Shown in pieces: positions 27,278 to 36,208 of a DNA stretch of 64,000 bases. Under the pieces are notes generated by a model. The model had not been told where the DNA came from, made no database searches, and was given only the letters and a program-made list of their open reading frames with translations. The DNA lies in the NCBI GenBank assembly GCA_002483265.1, contig DLHO01000026.1:495322-559321 (forward strand), given 5' to 3'. This stretch comes from Flavobacteriales bacterium UBA7666 (GTDB lineage Bacteria > Bacteroidota > Bacteroidia > Flavobacteriales_D > Crocinitomicaceae). Within the stretch, counting starts at the first letter, position 1; the number at the start of each line of letters is the position of its first letter. The position numbers and the translations under genes were made by a program.

Positions 27278-27655
27278 TTACCAATGCTTTTCAAAGTAAG
27301 CTTTATCAAAAACGGTATTATTGCTTTTAAACAAGCTGGAAGCGGTGTTTTTTAAATGCATTGGGTCTTTCTTACCGAAAAGCTTTGTAAGCATGGCAAT
27401 GGGGAAGAGGAATAAGTAGAAAATGAGACTCAAAACGATGTTCGGTACAATGTAGCTTAAAACGACTGTTAGCTTCATCCAAACGAAATCTATCCACTTG
27501 GCAATGAAATTGGATAGAACACCCGCTAAACCAACGAAAAAAGCAACAGACAAGCTCCATTTCCATTTCGTGATCAGGTAGATCAATACAAAACCAACAA
27601 CGATTGTCAGAACCGTTTTAGCAGGATTGGAAGCTTTTTGTTTTGGAGCACTCAT
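27278..27655 (-). CDS. SxtJ-like membrane protein
   Basis: A 125-residue protein with a Lys-rich N-terminus, three hydrophobic segments (about residues 14-30, 36-52 and 62-90) and a charged C-terminus ending NNTVFDKAYFEKHW. The size, topology and tail fit the SxtJ family, named after a gene next to the carbamoyltransferase in saxitoxin clusters and found beside carbamoyltransferases elsewhere; its function is unknown. Last gene of a four-gene unit, 12 bp after the DUF5989 gene. Confidence 0.75.
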   Translation of the reverse strand: MSAPKQKASNPAKTVLTIVVGFVLIYLITKWKWSLSVAFFVGLAGVLSNFIAKWIDFVWMKLTVVLSYIVPNIVLSLIFYLFLFPIAMLTKLFGKKDPMHLKNTASSLFKSNNTVFDKAYFEKHW

Positions 27656-27667
27656 GGTTACACGAAC

Positions 27668-27817
27668 TTAGAACAAGGAATAGATGAATGGTGCAAGTGC
27701 ACTGGAACCTCCAAAAACGATTAAAACTCCAATCAACAGAAGAATGATGATTACCGGTGCTAACCAAAATTTCTTTCGCTCTTTCATAAAGCGCCATAAG
27801 TCGCGTAAAAATTCCAT
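27668..27817 (-). CDS. DUF5989/SxtK-like single-pass membrane protein (49 aa)
   Basis: The product starts MEFLRDLWRFMKERKKFWL and continues as one long hydrophobic helix (APVIIILLLIGVLIVFGG) with a short tail SSALAPFIYSLF. This matches the small DUF5989 proteins that accompany carbamoyltransferases and SxtJ. Its start abuts the stop of the SGNH gene exactly, so translation is probably coupled. Confidence 0.85.
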   Translation of the reverse strand: MEFLRDLWRFMKERKKFWLAPVIIILLLIGVLIVFGGSSALAPFIYSLF

Positions 27818-29029
27818 TTAGTTCAAGTGTTGTTTCTTCGTTTTCTGAAGAAGGTATTTTGCCATTAATTTGTTTGTTTCCGCATTCGGATGCGAGTCAC
27901 CATCCAGCGTATACTTCCCGTAATACTTAATTGTATGCGACAAATCTATAAACTTAATCTTCTTCTTTGTCAAATACGATTTAAAAATGCGCATTTCTTC
28001 CGGAGTGTAAGCAACATAATTCGGATAGAAAACCAAATAGAACTTGTCGTTCCCGAATTGCTTTTCATAGGTTTTCTTGGTTTCAAGCACCATCTCTGTT
28101 ACCAAATCAAAATGAGTTTCATTCAATTTTAAAGGTAAGTCCGCTTCAAAATACTTGACAATATTGGTTTGATATAAACGCTCATACCAGCTGGAAACAA
28201 AAGGTCGACCGTCTTTAAACAACTTGTTCCGAACCAACTTCCCATCTTTCATTTCGTAATACGGAGCCAGATGAAGCCATTCAGTGTAGCGGTGCATGGT
28301 TCCGATTGCTCTGTAAATGTGATCCCAGAAGAAAATGTAATAGCCGCAACCATCTTTTTCCGCTACTTGCTTAGATAAATCCCGGTATTGGAATTGAGCC
28401 AGCATGTGATTTGTTCCCGTAGCTGAAATACAAAAGTTGTATGAATTGGTACTAGGAGCTTGCTCCTGAACCTGGTAAGCCAGTGTTTGATTGTCTTCCA
28501 AACCGAATCCAAAGCCAATCGAGCAACCAAAAAACAACGCGTAATTCGTTTTACTGGAATCGAAATCCGGAGTAATGCGCTTGTTCATGTGATCAATTGA
28601 ATACTGAACATCAAAAACGGTGTCGTTGTTACCAATTACCTTCACATCATGGTAAACGCTGTCAGGATAGTAAGTCATTCCAACCTGACGAGCAATGTGA
28701 TTCTCCGGTAGATCCGGAATACTGAAATCTTTTTTAAATGCGGATGGCATGCCTAAAACGAAGAACAAAATCGTTTCTACCAGAAAGAGGAGCAGTGCAA
28801 TCAGGGTTAAATTTGCCAGAATCACGCGTTTTCCTTTCAGGAATAAAAGATAGAATGTTGTAAGGATTACTAATAGTGAAGCATATTTCCAGAATCTTAA
28901 CCAGCCAAAGATCTCGTCACCGATTCCGTTTTTTGTCACATTGTAACAAAACAAGCTAATCACCGCCAAAATCAGAACTATGAATGTTCGTTTATTCGCT
29001 TTGACGAAAGATTTGAATTTAGTCATCAT
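27818..29029 (-). CDS. SGNH-hydrolase-like membrane protein of the carbamoyltransferase cluster
   Basis: 403 residues. Three hydrophobic segments (about 14-30, 47-65, 71-93) anchor an extracytoplasmic domain. The domain has FGCSIGFGFGLEDNQT, placing a Ser in the block I position of SGNH/GDSL hydrolases, and ends with GDSHPNAETNKLMA, the DxxH catalytic pair. It could be an esterase or an acyl transferase acting outside the membrane (inference). Lies 5 bp after the carbamoyltransferase gene. Confidence 0.75.
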   Translation of the reverse strand: MMTKFKSFVKANKRTFIVLILAVISLFCYNVTKNGIGDEIFGWLRFWKYASLLVILTTFYLLFLKGKRVILANLTLIALLLFLVETILFFVLGMPSAFKKDFSIPDLPENHIARQVGMTYYPDSVYHDVKVIGNNDTVFDVQYSIDHMNKRITPDFDSSKTNYALFFGCSIGFGFGLEDNQTLAYQVQEQAPSTNSYNFCISATGTNHMLAQFQYRDLSKQVAEKDGCGYYIFFWDHIYRAIGTMHRYTEWLHLAPYYEMKDGKLVRNKLFKDGRPFVSSWYERLYQTNIVKYFEADLPLKLNETHFDLVTEMVLETKKTYEKQFGNDKFYLVFYPNYVAYTPEEMRIFKSYLTKKKIKFIDLSHTIKYYGKYTLDGDSHPNAETNKLMAKYLLQKTKKQHLN

Positions 29030-29034
29030 GCTGC

Positions 29035-30900
29035 TTAATCCATTTTAAATTTGACCATCCATTTCTCTTTGTTTTCCCAATCTTCCTGTTCGGTTTTGGT
29101 ATAAACAAAATCTCCGATCACTAAGTAATCCATTTCCGTACTCATAAAACATCTGAAAGCATCAAAAGGAGTGCATACGATTGGTTCACCTCGTACATTG
29201 AAGCTGGTATTCACGACTAATCCATAAGAAGTTTGGTTTTTAAACTCTTGAATCAGTGCATGATATCTCGGATTCGTTTCTTTATAAACGGATTGAACGC
29301 GTGCTGAGAAATCCAAATGGGTAATGGATTGCAAATCACTTCGTTGATGATACAAACGCTCCCAAAGAGGTAGATCGTTGTAATTATCCGGTAACTTCAA
29401 TCTTCTGTTTTCCTTTACTGGAGCAACCACCAACATGTAAGGGGAATCTGCTTTTAAATCGAAGTATTCACGCGCATCTTCAGCTAGAACGGAAGGAGCA
29501 AAAGGCCTGAACCCTTCCCGGTACTTGATCTTCAGGTTTAATTTCTTCTGCATTTCAGGATTTCGTGCATCTCCCAGAATGCTTCTGTTTCCTAAAGCAC
29601 GCGGACCAAATTCCATTCTCCCCTGAAACCATCCAACAACATTTCCGTCAGCCAATTTCGAAGCAACAAAAGAAGTCAGTTCGTTGAAATTATCATATTT
29701 CTTGTAATGTGCATTGTTGTGTTTATTCATTGATTGAATTTCCTTTTCAGAATAATCCGGACCCAAATAAGTTCCGTTCATCTGATCGTAGGTATAATCA
29801 ATGATTCGTTCTTCTTCAAAATACATATGAGAAACTGCCAATGCAGCGCCCAAAGCTCCTCCGGCATCACCAGAAGCAGCTTGAATATAGATTTCTTTGA
29901 AGATGTTTTCTTCTAATAGTTTTCCGTTTGCCACGCAATTAAGTGCAACTCCACCGGCCATGCATAAGTATTCGGAGTTAGTCAGTCGTTTAGCTTCTTT
30001 TGCCATCAGAATTACCACTTCTTCGGTGACTTTCTGAATAGCGATTGCCAAATTACAATGAATCTGTTCCAATTCAGTTTCTCCTTCTCTGCGGGCAACA
30101 CCAAATAATTCCTTCCATTTATTGTCGTGAACCATGCGAAGTCCGGTTGCATAGTTGAAGTACTTTTGGTTTAACCAAATAGATCCATCTTCTTTTATAT
30201 CAATAAGTTCCGTTTTTATTTTTCGAATAAATTCTTTGGTTTGATCTGCGTGTTCATTTCCATAGGGAGCAAGACCCATCAATTTATATTCTCCGGAGTT
30301 AACGGTGAATCCCAAATAGTATGTAAATGCGCTGTAAAGTAATCCAACTGAATGAGGGAATTCCATTTCACGCAATAATTCGATCTTTTCACCTTTTCCT
30401 AGTCCAATTGAAGCAGTACACCATTCTCCAACACCATCAATGGTCAGAATCGCTGATTCCGGGAATGAAGAAGGGTAGAAGGCACTTGCAGCATGAGATA
30501 AGTGGTGTTCCGGGAAAAGTAAATTCACTTTCTTTTTATCGTAAGAACCAACTTCCTTTAAACCTTCGTGAATCATTTTTTTTAGGAACATTTTCTCATT
30601 GATCCAAACAGGAATTGCTTTTAGAAAAGAGAGTAATCCTTTGGGAGAAAACGAATAATAAGTTTGAAGTAAGCGTTCGAATTTCAGAAGTGGTTTATCA
30701 TAAAAAACGATTGCATCCAAGTCGTCCAATTCCAGTCCCGCTTCTTCCAAGCAGTATTTCACTGCTTCAACCGGAAAGTCCGGAGTATGTTTATCGCGCG
30801 TAAATCGTTCTTCCTGTGCTGCGGCAATAATTCGACCTCCAATAACCAAGGCAGCAGCCGAATCATGATAGAAGGCAGAAATCCCTAAGACTTTTTTCAT
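29035..30900 (-). CDS. Carbamoyltransferase (NodU/CmcH/SxtI family)
   Basis: A 621-residue O-carbamoyltransferase that uses carbamoyl phosphate and ATP to carbamoylate a hydroxyl group. The N-terminal Kae1-like domain shows GISAFYHDSAAAL, HHLSHAASAFYPS with metal-binding His residues, and TIDGVGEW; the C-terminal part shows EFGPRALGNRSILGDAR, FRPFAPSVL and NTSFNVRGEPIVCTP. Cytoplasmic. First gene of a four-gene module with SGNH, DUF5989 and SxtJ-like proteins. The acceptor molecule is unknown: no sugar or natural-product gene lies nearby. Confidence 0.93.
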   Translation of the reverse strand: MKKVLGISAFYHDSAAALVIGGRIIAAAQEERFTRDKHTPDFPVEAVKYCLEEAGLELDDLDAIVFYDKPLLKFERLLQTYYSFSPKGLLSFLKAIPVWINEKMFLKKMIHEGLKEVGSYDKKKVNLLFPEHHLSHAASAFYPSSFPESAILTIDGVGEWCTASIGLGKGEKIELLREMEFPHSVGLLYSAFTYYLGFTVNSGEYKLMGLAPYGNEHADQTKEFIRKIKTELIDIKEDGSIWLNQKYFNYATGLRMVHDNKWKELFGVARREGETELEQIHCNLAIAIQKVTEEVVILMAKEAKRLTNSEYLCMAGGVALNCVANGKLLEENIFKEIYIQAASGDAGGALGAALAVSHMYFEEERIIDYTYDQMNGTYLGPDYSEKEIQSMNKHNNAHYKKYDNFNELTSFVASKLADGNVVGWFQGRMEFGPRALGNRSILGDARNPEMQKKLNLKIKYREGFRPFAPSVLAEDAREYFDLKADSPYMLVVAPVKENRRLKLPDNYNDLPLWERLYHQRSDLQSITHLDFSARVQSVYKETNPRYHALIQEFKNQTSYGLVVNTSFNVRGEPIVCTPFDAFRCFMSTEMDYLVIGDFVYTKTEQEDWENKEKWMVKFKMD

Positions 30901-30958
30901 TCGCGCAATTTAATCTGTTTTAGTAACGTCAAAAATGCTATTTCATTTTGACAAGGAA

Positions 30959-30988
30959 CAAAATTAATTCATTAATCACAGGAAGCAA
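30959..30988 (-). promoter_or_regulatory. Promoter of the carbamoyltransferase module
   Basis: Read on the minus strand: TTG (30988-30986), 19 bp, TAATTTTG (30966-30959), a consensus -33/-7 pair, 58 bp before the start codon. Confidence 0.6.
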
Positions 30989-31081
30989 GAACCTTTGATA
31001 TTATTCATTAAGAATTCAGTGTTAGAAACAGTAAATACTCTGCACGCATAAATATTTCATATCTTTGCAAAAAAAATAAGC

Positions 31082-31507
31082 ATGGAATCGTTTAGCAAAG
31101 TTGTATCCATTCGTTGGTCGGATCTTGATCCAAACTATCATGTCAGACACAGTGCTTACTATGATTGGGGAGCACAGCAGCGTGTAGAAGTGTTGAATAA
31201 TCTGGGGCTTTCATTAAAAGTGATGCAGGAAAATCAATTTGGTCCGATCTTATTCCGTGAAGAATGTGTTTTCCGAAAAGAAATTCATATGCAGGACGAG
31301 GTGACAATCAGTTTGTTCATTAAATCGATTGCGGAAGATGGATCGCGCTGGACCATGCAACACGTATTGAGAAACCAAAGAGGGGAGTTGTGTGCAACGA
31401 TTACCATTGACGGAGCTTGGATTGATACGGAGAAACGCAAATTAGCGAATCCGACACCGGAAATGATTATAGATACGATGAAGCGATTTCCAGAAATCAA
31501 TTCGTAA
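31082..31507 (+). CDS. Acyl-CoA thioesterase (4HBT hot-dog fold)
   Basis: A 141-residue hot-dog protein. The N-terminal block IRWSDLDPNYHVRHSAYYDW contains the Asp used by 4-hydroxybenzoyl-CoA-type thioesterases, and the central helix and strands follow the fold. It probably hydrolyses an acyl-CoA in the cytoplasm; chain preference unknown. A TATCTTTG -7 box lies at 31060-31067. It is divergent from the carbamoyltransferase and convergent with the helicase. Confidence 0.85.
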   Translation: MESFSKVVSIRWSDLDPNYHVRHSAYYDWGAQQRVEVLNNLGLSLKVMQENQFGPILFREECVFRKEIHMQDEVTISLFIKSIAEDGSRWTMQHVLRNQRGELCATITIDGAWIDTEKRKLANPTPEMIIDTMKRFPEINS

Positions 31508-31521
31508 TTAGGAATTAGGAA

Positions 31522-32832
31522 TTATCTCGCGAAGCCAATCTTTTGTTTTTTCCCTTTGATCTTTTGGTCTCTCAGTTCAGGAACCACGTCTTCAGCCACA
31601 TCACTGCTGATTGCAGCAAAGGAACTGTAATCCATTACCGTAATTAATCCAATTTCATCTTGCTTCAACCCACCCATTTTGTGCAAGAATCCAACAATGT
31701 CTATTTTATTTACCTTGTCTTTCTTTCCGGCACTGATATAAATGGTTTTCCATTTCGGACGTTCCGGAAGCGGTTCGTTTGGAATAACTTCATAATCATG
31801 ATGCTCCGGAATGAAATCGGGAACATTTTTCTTGGAGTCCAGAAACATGAATACCGCTCCGTCAGCATCTTGTCGGCCGGTTCTACCACTTCTATGAATA
31901 AATTCAGGCTCTTTCAAAGGTAATTGGTAATGAATCACATGTTCTACTGCAGGGATATCCAAACCTCTTGCAGCTAAATCGGTAGAAACCAGGAAATCTG
32001 CACTTCCATTGCGGAAACGAATCAATGCACGTTCACGATCGTCTTGTTCCATACCACCGTGATAAGCAACTGCAATAATCCCATTCTCTTTTAAGAAATC
32101 AGTAATCTCTACTACAGGCTCCCGATGATTGCAGAATATAATAGTTTTCCCTTCCGGAAGATTACACAACAATTCCAATAAGAGTCCCAATTTGTCTTCT
32201 TCCTTCATTTGCACTCCGAAGTAATTGATCTGATGGCTTTTTTCAACCAGAAAATCAATGGTGACAGGGCTTTTAATTTGAGTGAATGCGGGTATTGTCT
32301 CCAATTTCGTTGCCGAAACCAAGTATTTGTTCTGAAGTGAGTTTAATTCCTGAATGATTTCCGTCATATCGGATTCAAATCCCATTTCCAGAGACTTATC
32401 AAATTCATCCAAGACCAACGTGTGAACCTCAGACAGATCGATATTCTTTCTTCTGACATGATCTGCCAAACGTCCCGGAGTTCCAATCAAAACAGCAGGG
32501 GGAACAGACAGATTATTTTCTTCTACGCGCATGGAATGTCCTCCATAGCAAGTGTTTACTTTAAATCCGGTACTCAATTTCTTAAAAACATCCTCGATTT
32601 GAATCGAAAGTTCACGCGTTGGTGAAATGATCAATAACTGAACGGAAGATTGTTCTTTATCCAGCTTTCCCAATGCGGTTAATAGAAACGCTACTGTTTT
32701 ACCAGAACCAGTTGGTGCGTGTAAAATAAGTTCTTTATTTGTCTCAGAAGATTGCAGCATTTCTTGTTGCATCTCATTCAAAGACGTAATACCTAGTTTT
32801 TCAAGAGAGAAATCGGATTGTGGAGTATTCAT
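31522..32832 (-). CDS. DEAD-box-type RNA helicase, DbpA-like C-terminus
   Basis: 436 residues with the superfamily 2 motifs: I APTGSGKT, Ia SPTRELS, Ib GTPGR, II DEFD in place of DEAD, III SAT, V STDLAARGLDI, VI HRSGRTGR. The C-terminal ~75 residues (WKTIYISAGKKDKVNKIDIVGFLHKM) resemble the DbpA RNA-binding domain that directs helicases to 23S rRNA, so a role in ribosome assembly is likely. A TACCTTTG box (minus strand, 32844-32837) precedes the gene closely. Confidence 0.9.
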   Translation of the reverse strand: MNTPQSDFSLEKLGITSLNEMQQEMLQSSETNKELILHAPTGSGKTVAFLLTALGKLDKEQSSVQLLIISPTRELSIQIEDVFKKLSTGFKVNTCYGGHSMRVEENNLSVPPAVLIGTPGRLADHVRRKNIDLSEVHTLVLDEFDKSLEMGFESDMTEIIQELNSLQNKYLVSATKLETIPAFTQIKSPVTIDFLVEKSHQINYFGVQMKEEDKLGLLLELLCNLPEGKTIIFCNHREPVVEITDFLKENGIIAVAYHGGMEQDDRERALIRFRNGSADFLVSTDLAARGLDIPAVEHVIHYQLPLKEPEFIHRSGRTGRQDADGAVFMFLDSKKNVPDFIPEHHDYEVIPNEPLPERPKWKTIYISAGKKDKVNKIDIVGFLHKMGGLKQDEIGLITVMDYSSFAAISSDVAEDVVPELRDQKIKGKKQKIGFAR

Positions 32833-32871
32833 AAGGCAAAGGTAAGGGTTTTAAGCCACCTCTTATCATTT

Positions 32872-32923
32872 TTTGCAAATTTGCGAAATTGCCAATTCGC
32901 CAATTCGCAATATTGCGAACCGC
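32872..32923 (+). repeat. Dispersed AATTCGC repeat, intergenic copy
   Basis: Units of aattcgc run into AATTCGCAATATTGCGAACCGC. The last 12 bases match the copy inside hisH. It lies between the helicase promoter and the 3' end of proC. Confidence 0.8.
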
Positions 32924-32949
32924 CCTGAAATTGCATGTCGTAGGCTGGT

Positions 32950-33738
32950 TTATCGCTCGATTTTCTGATAACTTGTCACAATTCCTTTAATCAAAGCAGA
33001 ACTAAATCCACTGTGCTCCATTTCATTCAGACCAACTATTGTACATCCTTTTGGAGTGGTCACTTTATCAATCTCTTCTTCCGGATGTAACCCATTCTGA
33101 ATCAAGAGTTGTGCCGCGCCTTTTACCGTTTGACTCACAATCTTATTTGCAGTTTTAGCATCAAATCCCACTTCAATTCCTCCTTGGATCATTGCCCGGA
33201 TAAAACGCAAAACATAAGCAATTCCGCAAGCACCAAGAATCGTAGCAGACTCCATCAATTGTTCATCGATCCAAACGATGTCACCAATTGCTTTGAATAA
33301 TTCGCTTACTTCATTCTTTCTGTTTAATGGATCAACTGAACCACTTAAAGCAGTCATGCTTTCCTGAACATCGGCTGCAGTATTGGGCATTCCACGGTAT
33401 AAAGAAATCTCATTGATTTTTAAAGCTTTTTTGATTTCAGCCAAAGTAATTCCGGTAGCAACACTAATAATCGTGTGTCTTTTTGGATCAAAAGAATCCT
33501 TGTTTTCTTCGAAGAAGGATAGAATGGTGTAGGGTTTTAATGCAACAATTAAGAAATCACATTGTTCAATCACTTCTCGGTTATTCGAAGTGAAGTGTGT
33601 TTGATTATCTTCCAGACCCGTTAATCCTTCAATGTTTCTCCTGGTACCAAACAATTGAGCATTGGGGTATTGCTTGCGAAATCCTTTCAATAATGACAAT
33701 CCTAAATTTCCACATCCAATAATCCCGATCTTTTCCAT
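32950..33738 (-). CDS. proC: Pyrroline-5-carboxylate reductase
   Basis: Last step of proline synthesis, NAD(P)H-dependent. The Rossmann motif GIIGCGNLGLSLLKG is at the N-terminus; later come RGMPNTAADVQESMTAL and TPKGCTIVGLNEMEHSGF, the conserved C-terminal block of ProC. I start it at MEKIGIIG rather than three codons earlier because the fold begins there. Length 262 residues, normal. Confidence 0.93.
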   Translation of the reverse strand: MEKIGIIGCGNLGLSLLKGFRKQYPNAQLFGTRRNIEGLTGLEDNQTHFTSNNREVIEQCDFLIVALKPYTILSFFEENKDSFDPKRHTIISVATGITLAEIKKALKINEISLYRGMPNTAADVQESMTALSGSVDPLNRKNEVSELFKAIGDIVWIDEQLMESATILGACGIAYVLRFIRAMIQGGIEVGFDAKTANKIVSQTVKGAAQLLIQNGLHPEEEIDKVTTPKGCTIVGLNEMEHSGFSSALIKGIVTSYQKIER

Positions 33739-33747
33739 TTTTAACAA

Positions 33748-34578
33748 TTTAAGATCAAAAATACTATTTTTTAAACAAAATGACCGAGCGGAGTTCAGGC
33801 AATCTTTCTACTACTTGTTAAAATTCAACTAATCTGAATATAATTCTTGAAAACTGAAAGCAGATTTTGTAACTTTAAAATGTTATTCGTCCGCAGAGGC
33901 GGAGTGTAAATAACAGTCTTTCGTTTAGGCGAGAGGCAAACCCATGCAGTGAGATTGTTGACGTCTAACATTTTTATACGGACGGGGAGACTTAGTTTTT
34001 TAATGGCGGGCTGCAACCTTTTAGGTTTTACATGACGTAAACGGCAGATTACAAAGAAAAACAGCGAACCAAATCGTGCTTTCTGAGGCGTTCAGAATTT
34101 TCAGTCTTAAATGACTGACGCTGTATGGGTTTATTTTCTTTTTCAGCAAAAAATGTTCTACGGTTAAAACCCAACCTTTTCTCGCTTACTTTTTTAAGGC
34201 AAAAAAAGTAAGCAAAAATGCCTTTGTAACAATTGCATCCCTCAAGCAGTCTTTCGCTTCGGACCTATTCACTGAAAGAAGGGATCAGGATCCCAAATGA
34301 TAAACACTTTCAGGAATTGGTAACCGAACCGGAAGACCTTTGTTTTCAAATGTCAAATCCTAGTAAAGAACGAAAACTTTCACAGTAAGATAGAGATTTC
34401 ATGAGCATGCAATAGTGATAAGCACTCATAACTGATAATCATCAATACGAGTAGTGATTTTAATCGAATAAAATCAGTATGCTTTATTATAATATACTTA
34501 AATGCAGCGAAGACTTGTTTTTAGTTTAGCATTTCATCATTACTAAACTCAGCTTACATTAATAATGGGTGTGATTTC
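33748..34578. other. 831-bp region without a convincing gene
   Basis: No reading frame looks coding. A TTG-N20-TAACTTTA promoter-like pair (33847-33877, plus strand) precedes a potential hairpin TGTTATT / AATAACA (33881-33915) that encloses TCCGC/GCGGA, so a structured transcript is possible. GCTTACTTTTTT-AAGGC-AAAAAAGTAAGC (34184-34213) is a palindrome of a kind I have seen between Bacteroidota genes. TGATTTTA/TAAAATCA (34455-34476) is a third. Confidence 0.5.
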
Positions 34579-35031
34579 TTACTTCTTTCCGTAAGTTCTA
34601 TAAACGAGTGTTTTCTTATTAGAACGTTCTGTGACCAATTCAGTGCCATCGCAACGCACGATCTTAAATTCTTCACTGTAGGAAGTATCTTTATCTTCAT
34701 GGATCATTGTAAAGAGGGAATCTTCTATTTTCCATTGTCCGGAAGTTCTTTCCTGAATTAACGGAAGTCCTTTTTTGCGCCATTTCGGATCCACGAATGT
34801 GTCATAGACAATGAAGAACCCGTTTTTTTGAATGTTCAATACTACGTCGGAGGGTTGATTCTGATGATTCTTTTTTCTGGAAGAATCTTCTGACTTGATT
34901 AAAACCCATCTACCAATGATAGAAATCTTTTTTTGCTCCTTGGTATTTTCAACTTCTTGATTGCCTGTTGAACAAGATGCAAAAAGTAGTAGTATGAAAA
35001 ATGATAAAAGATTAACTGTTGATCGCTTCAT
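34579..35031 (-). CDS. Hypothetical lipoprotein
   Basis: A signal peptide ending LFASC (lipobox) precedes a ~130-residue beta-rich domain with IIGRWVLIKSED near its start, a pattern seen in lipocalin-like envelope proteins. No specific family recognised. Transcribed away from the large gene-free region. Confidence 0.65.
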   Translation of the reverse strand: MKRSTVNLLSFFILLLFASCSTGNQEVENTKEQKKISIIGRWVLIKSEDSSRKKNHQNQPSDVVLNIQKNGFFIVYDTFVDPKWRKKGLPLIQERTSGQWKIEDSLFTMIHEDKDTSYSEEFKIVRCDGTELVTERSNKKTLVYRTYGKK

Positions 35032-35079
35032 GCATTAAATATAATCGAATAATTCAAACAATCAGAATTAAACGAAACT

Positions 35080-36207
35080 TTAAAGTGACTTTCTGTAAAT
35101 TTTGCAATGAACAGCTCTATGATCTGAAAATGCGACAGATTGAATACCAAAGTCATAGGCTCCCAGATCTCCGGAATGAAAAATATAATCGATTCTTCCT
35201 GCCGGAACACGCCCCACATAAGTCACACCAATTCCAGTACTGGACTCGCGGTAAGAATCCACCAAATCCGTATTGAATTGATTGTAAACATAAGACATCG
35301 GCGTATCGTTAAAATCTCCGCAAACCACTACCGGATAGGGAGAAGTCTTCATGTGTTCTACCACACGATCAGCTTGCTCTGCGCGTGCAGGATAAGCAAT
35401 CCGAAGTTTATCGATCAACAAGCGAATAGTGGATTTCTTTCCGCCGGCTTGTTTGTTCTTTTCTCCAAACAATTCATAGTCTTCTTGCTGCAATTTGATG
35501 GATTGCAAGTGAATGTCATAAAAACGAATGGTGTCGGATCCTTTTACAATATCTGCATAAATACAGTAATTATCCGTTGTTTTGAAATTCTCAAACATCA
35601 CATCACCTTTAGCAATGATGGGATACTTGGAAAGCATACAGATTCCAAAATTCTGTCTGTTTCGAATACGGTGAGAATAGCGTTCGTGATAGAATTTATA
35701 ATCCATCAAATCTATCAAGGTATCCCTGGTCGAAAAAGCAGAAGGTTTATCCTGGTGAAAGAATTCCTGGAAACAAACTACATCGGGATTCACGCGTTGA
35801 ATGTACCCCAGAATGCTGTCGCGCGATTTATTTCTTCCTTCTAATGATGAATTGTACACATCGAATAAGCGCACATTGTAACTCATAACATTCCATGAGG
35901 AAACTTCCTTCTCCGGTTTTGGATCTGAAAATTTGATGGAAAGTGTTCTAAAGTGCAGATTTCCTCCAAAAAGGATGGCAATTAGGATATAAAAGAACCA
36001 GCGGGATCGGGCAAAGGCCCAATAAATCATTAGAATCAGAGCTAGGCAAATGAAAATGGGATACATCAATCCGAAAAACGGTAAAATGCGAATCGTTGCC
36101 GGATGAACGTAAGGAGCTAAGTAGGCTAATAGCAGACAGCAGATTGCCGTGACAGAAAGAATCTTAATCACCGTTGAAAATCGCGCTATCTTTTTAAACC
36201 AACTCAA
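35080..36207 (-). CDS. Membrane-anchored endonuclease/exonuclease/phosphatase family protein
   Basis: 375 residues. Three N-terminal membrane helices (about 12-30, 38-62, 68-88) precede an EEP domain with SYNVRLFD, CFQEFF, HLQS, GDFNDTP and a final SDHRAV, so the metal- and phosphate-binding residues are present. EEP enzymes cleave phosphodiesters of nucleic acids or lipids; topology would put the domain outside the membrane. Its start is 1 bp from the rhomboid gene stop, so it is in an operon mutL-rhomboid-rhomboid-EEP. Confidence 0.85.
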   Translation of the reverse strand: MSWFKKIARFSTVIKILSVTAICCLLLAYLAPYVHPATIRILPFFGLMYPIFICLALILMIYWAFARSRWFFYILIAILFGGNLHFRTLSIKFSDPKPEKEVSSWNVMSYNVRLFDVYNSSLEGRNKSRDSILGYIQRVNPDVVCFQEFFHQDKPSAFSTRDTLIDLMDYKFYHERYSHRIRNRQNFGICMLSKYPIIAKGDVMFENFKTTDNYCIYADIVKGSDTIRFYDIHLQSIKLQQEDYELFGEKNKQAGGKKSTIRLLIDKLRIAYPARAEQADRVVEHMKTSPYPVVVCGDFNDTPMSYVYNQFNTDLVDSYRESSTGIGVTYVGRVPAGRIDYIFHSGDLGAYDFGIQSVAFSDHRAVHCKIYRKSL

Positions 36208-36208
36208 A

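Noticed and set aside
33825..34016. 63-codon minus-strand frame in the gene-free region
   Set aside because: No homology or start signal, unusual composition, and it spans the hairpin and promoter-like elements of the plus strand.
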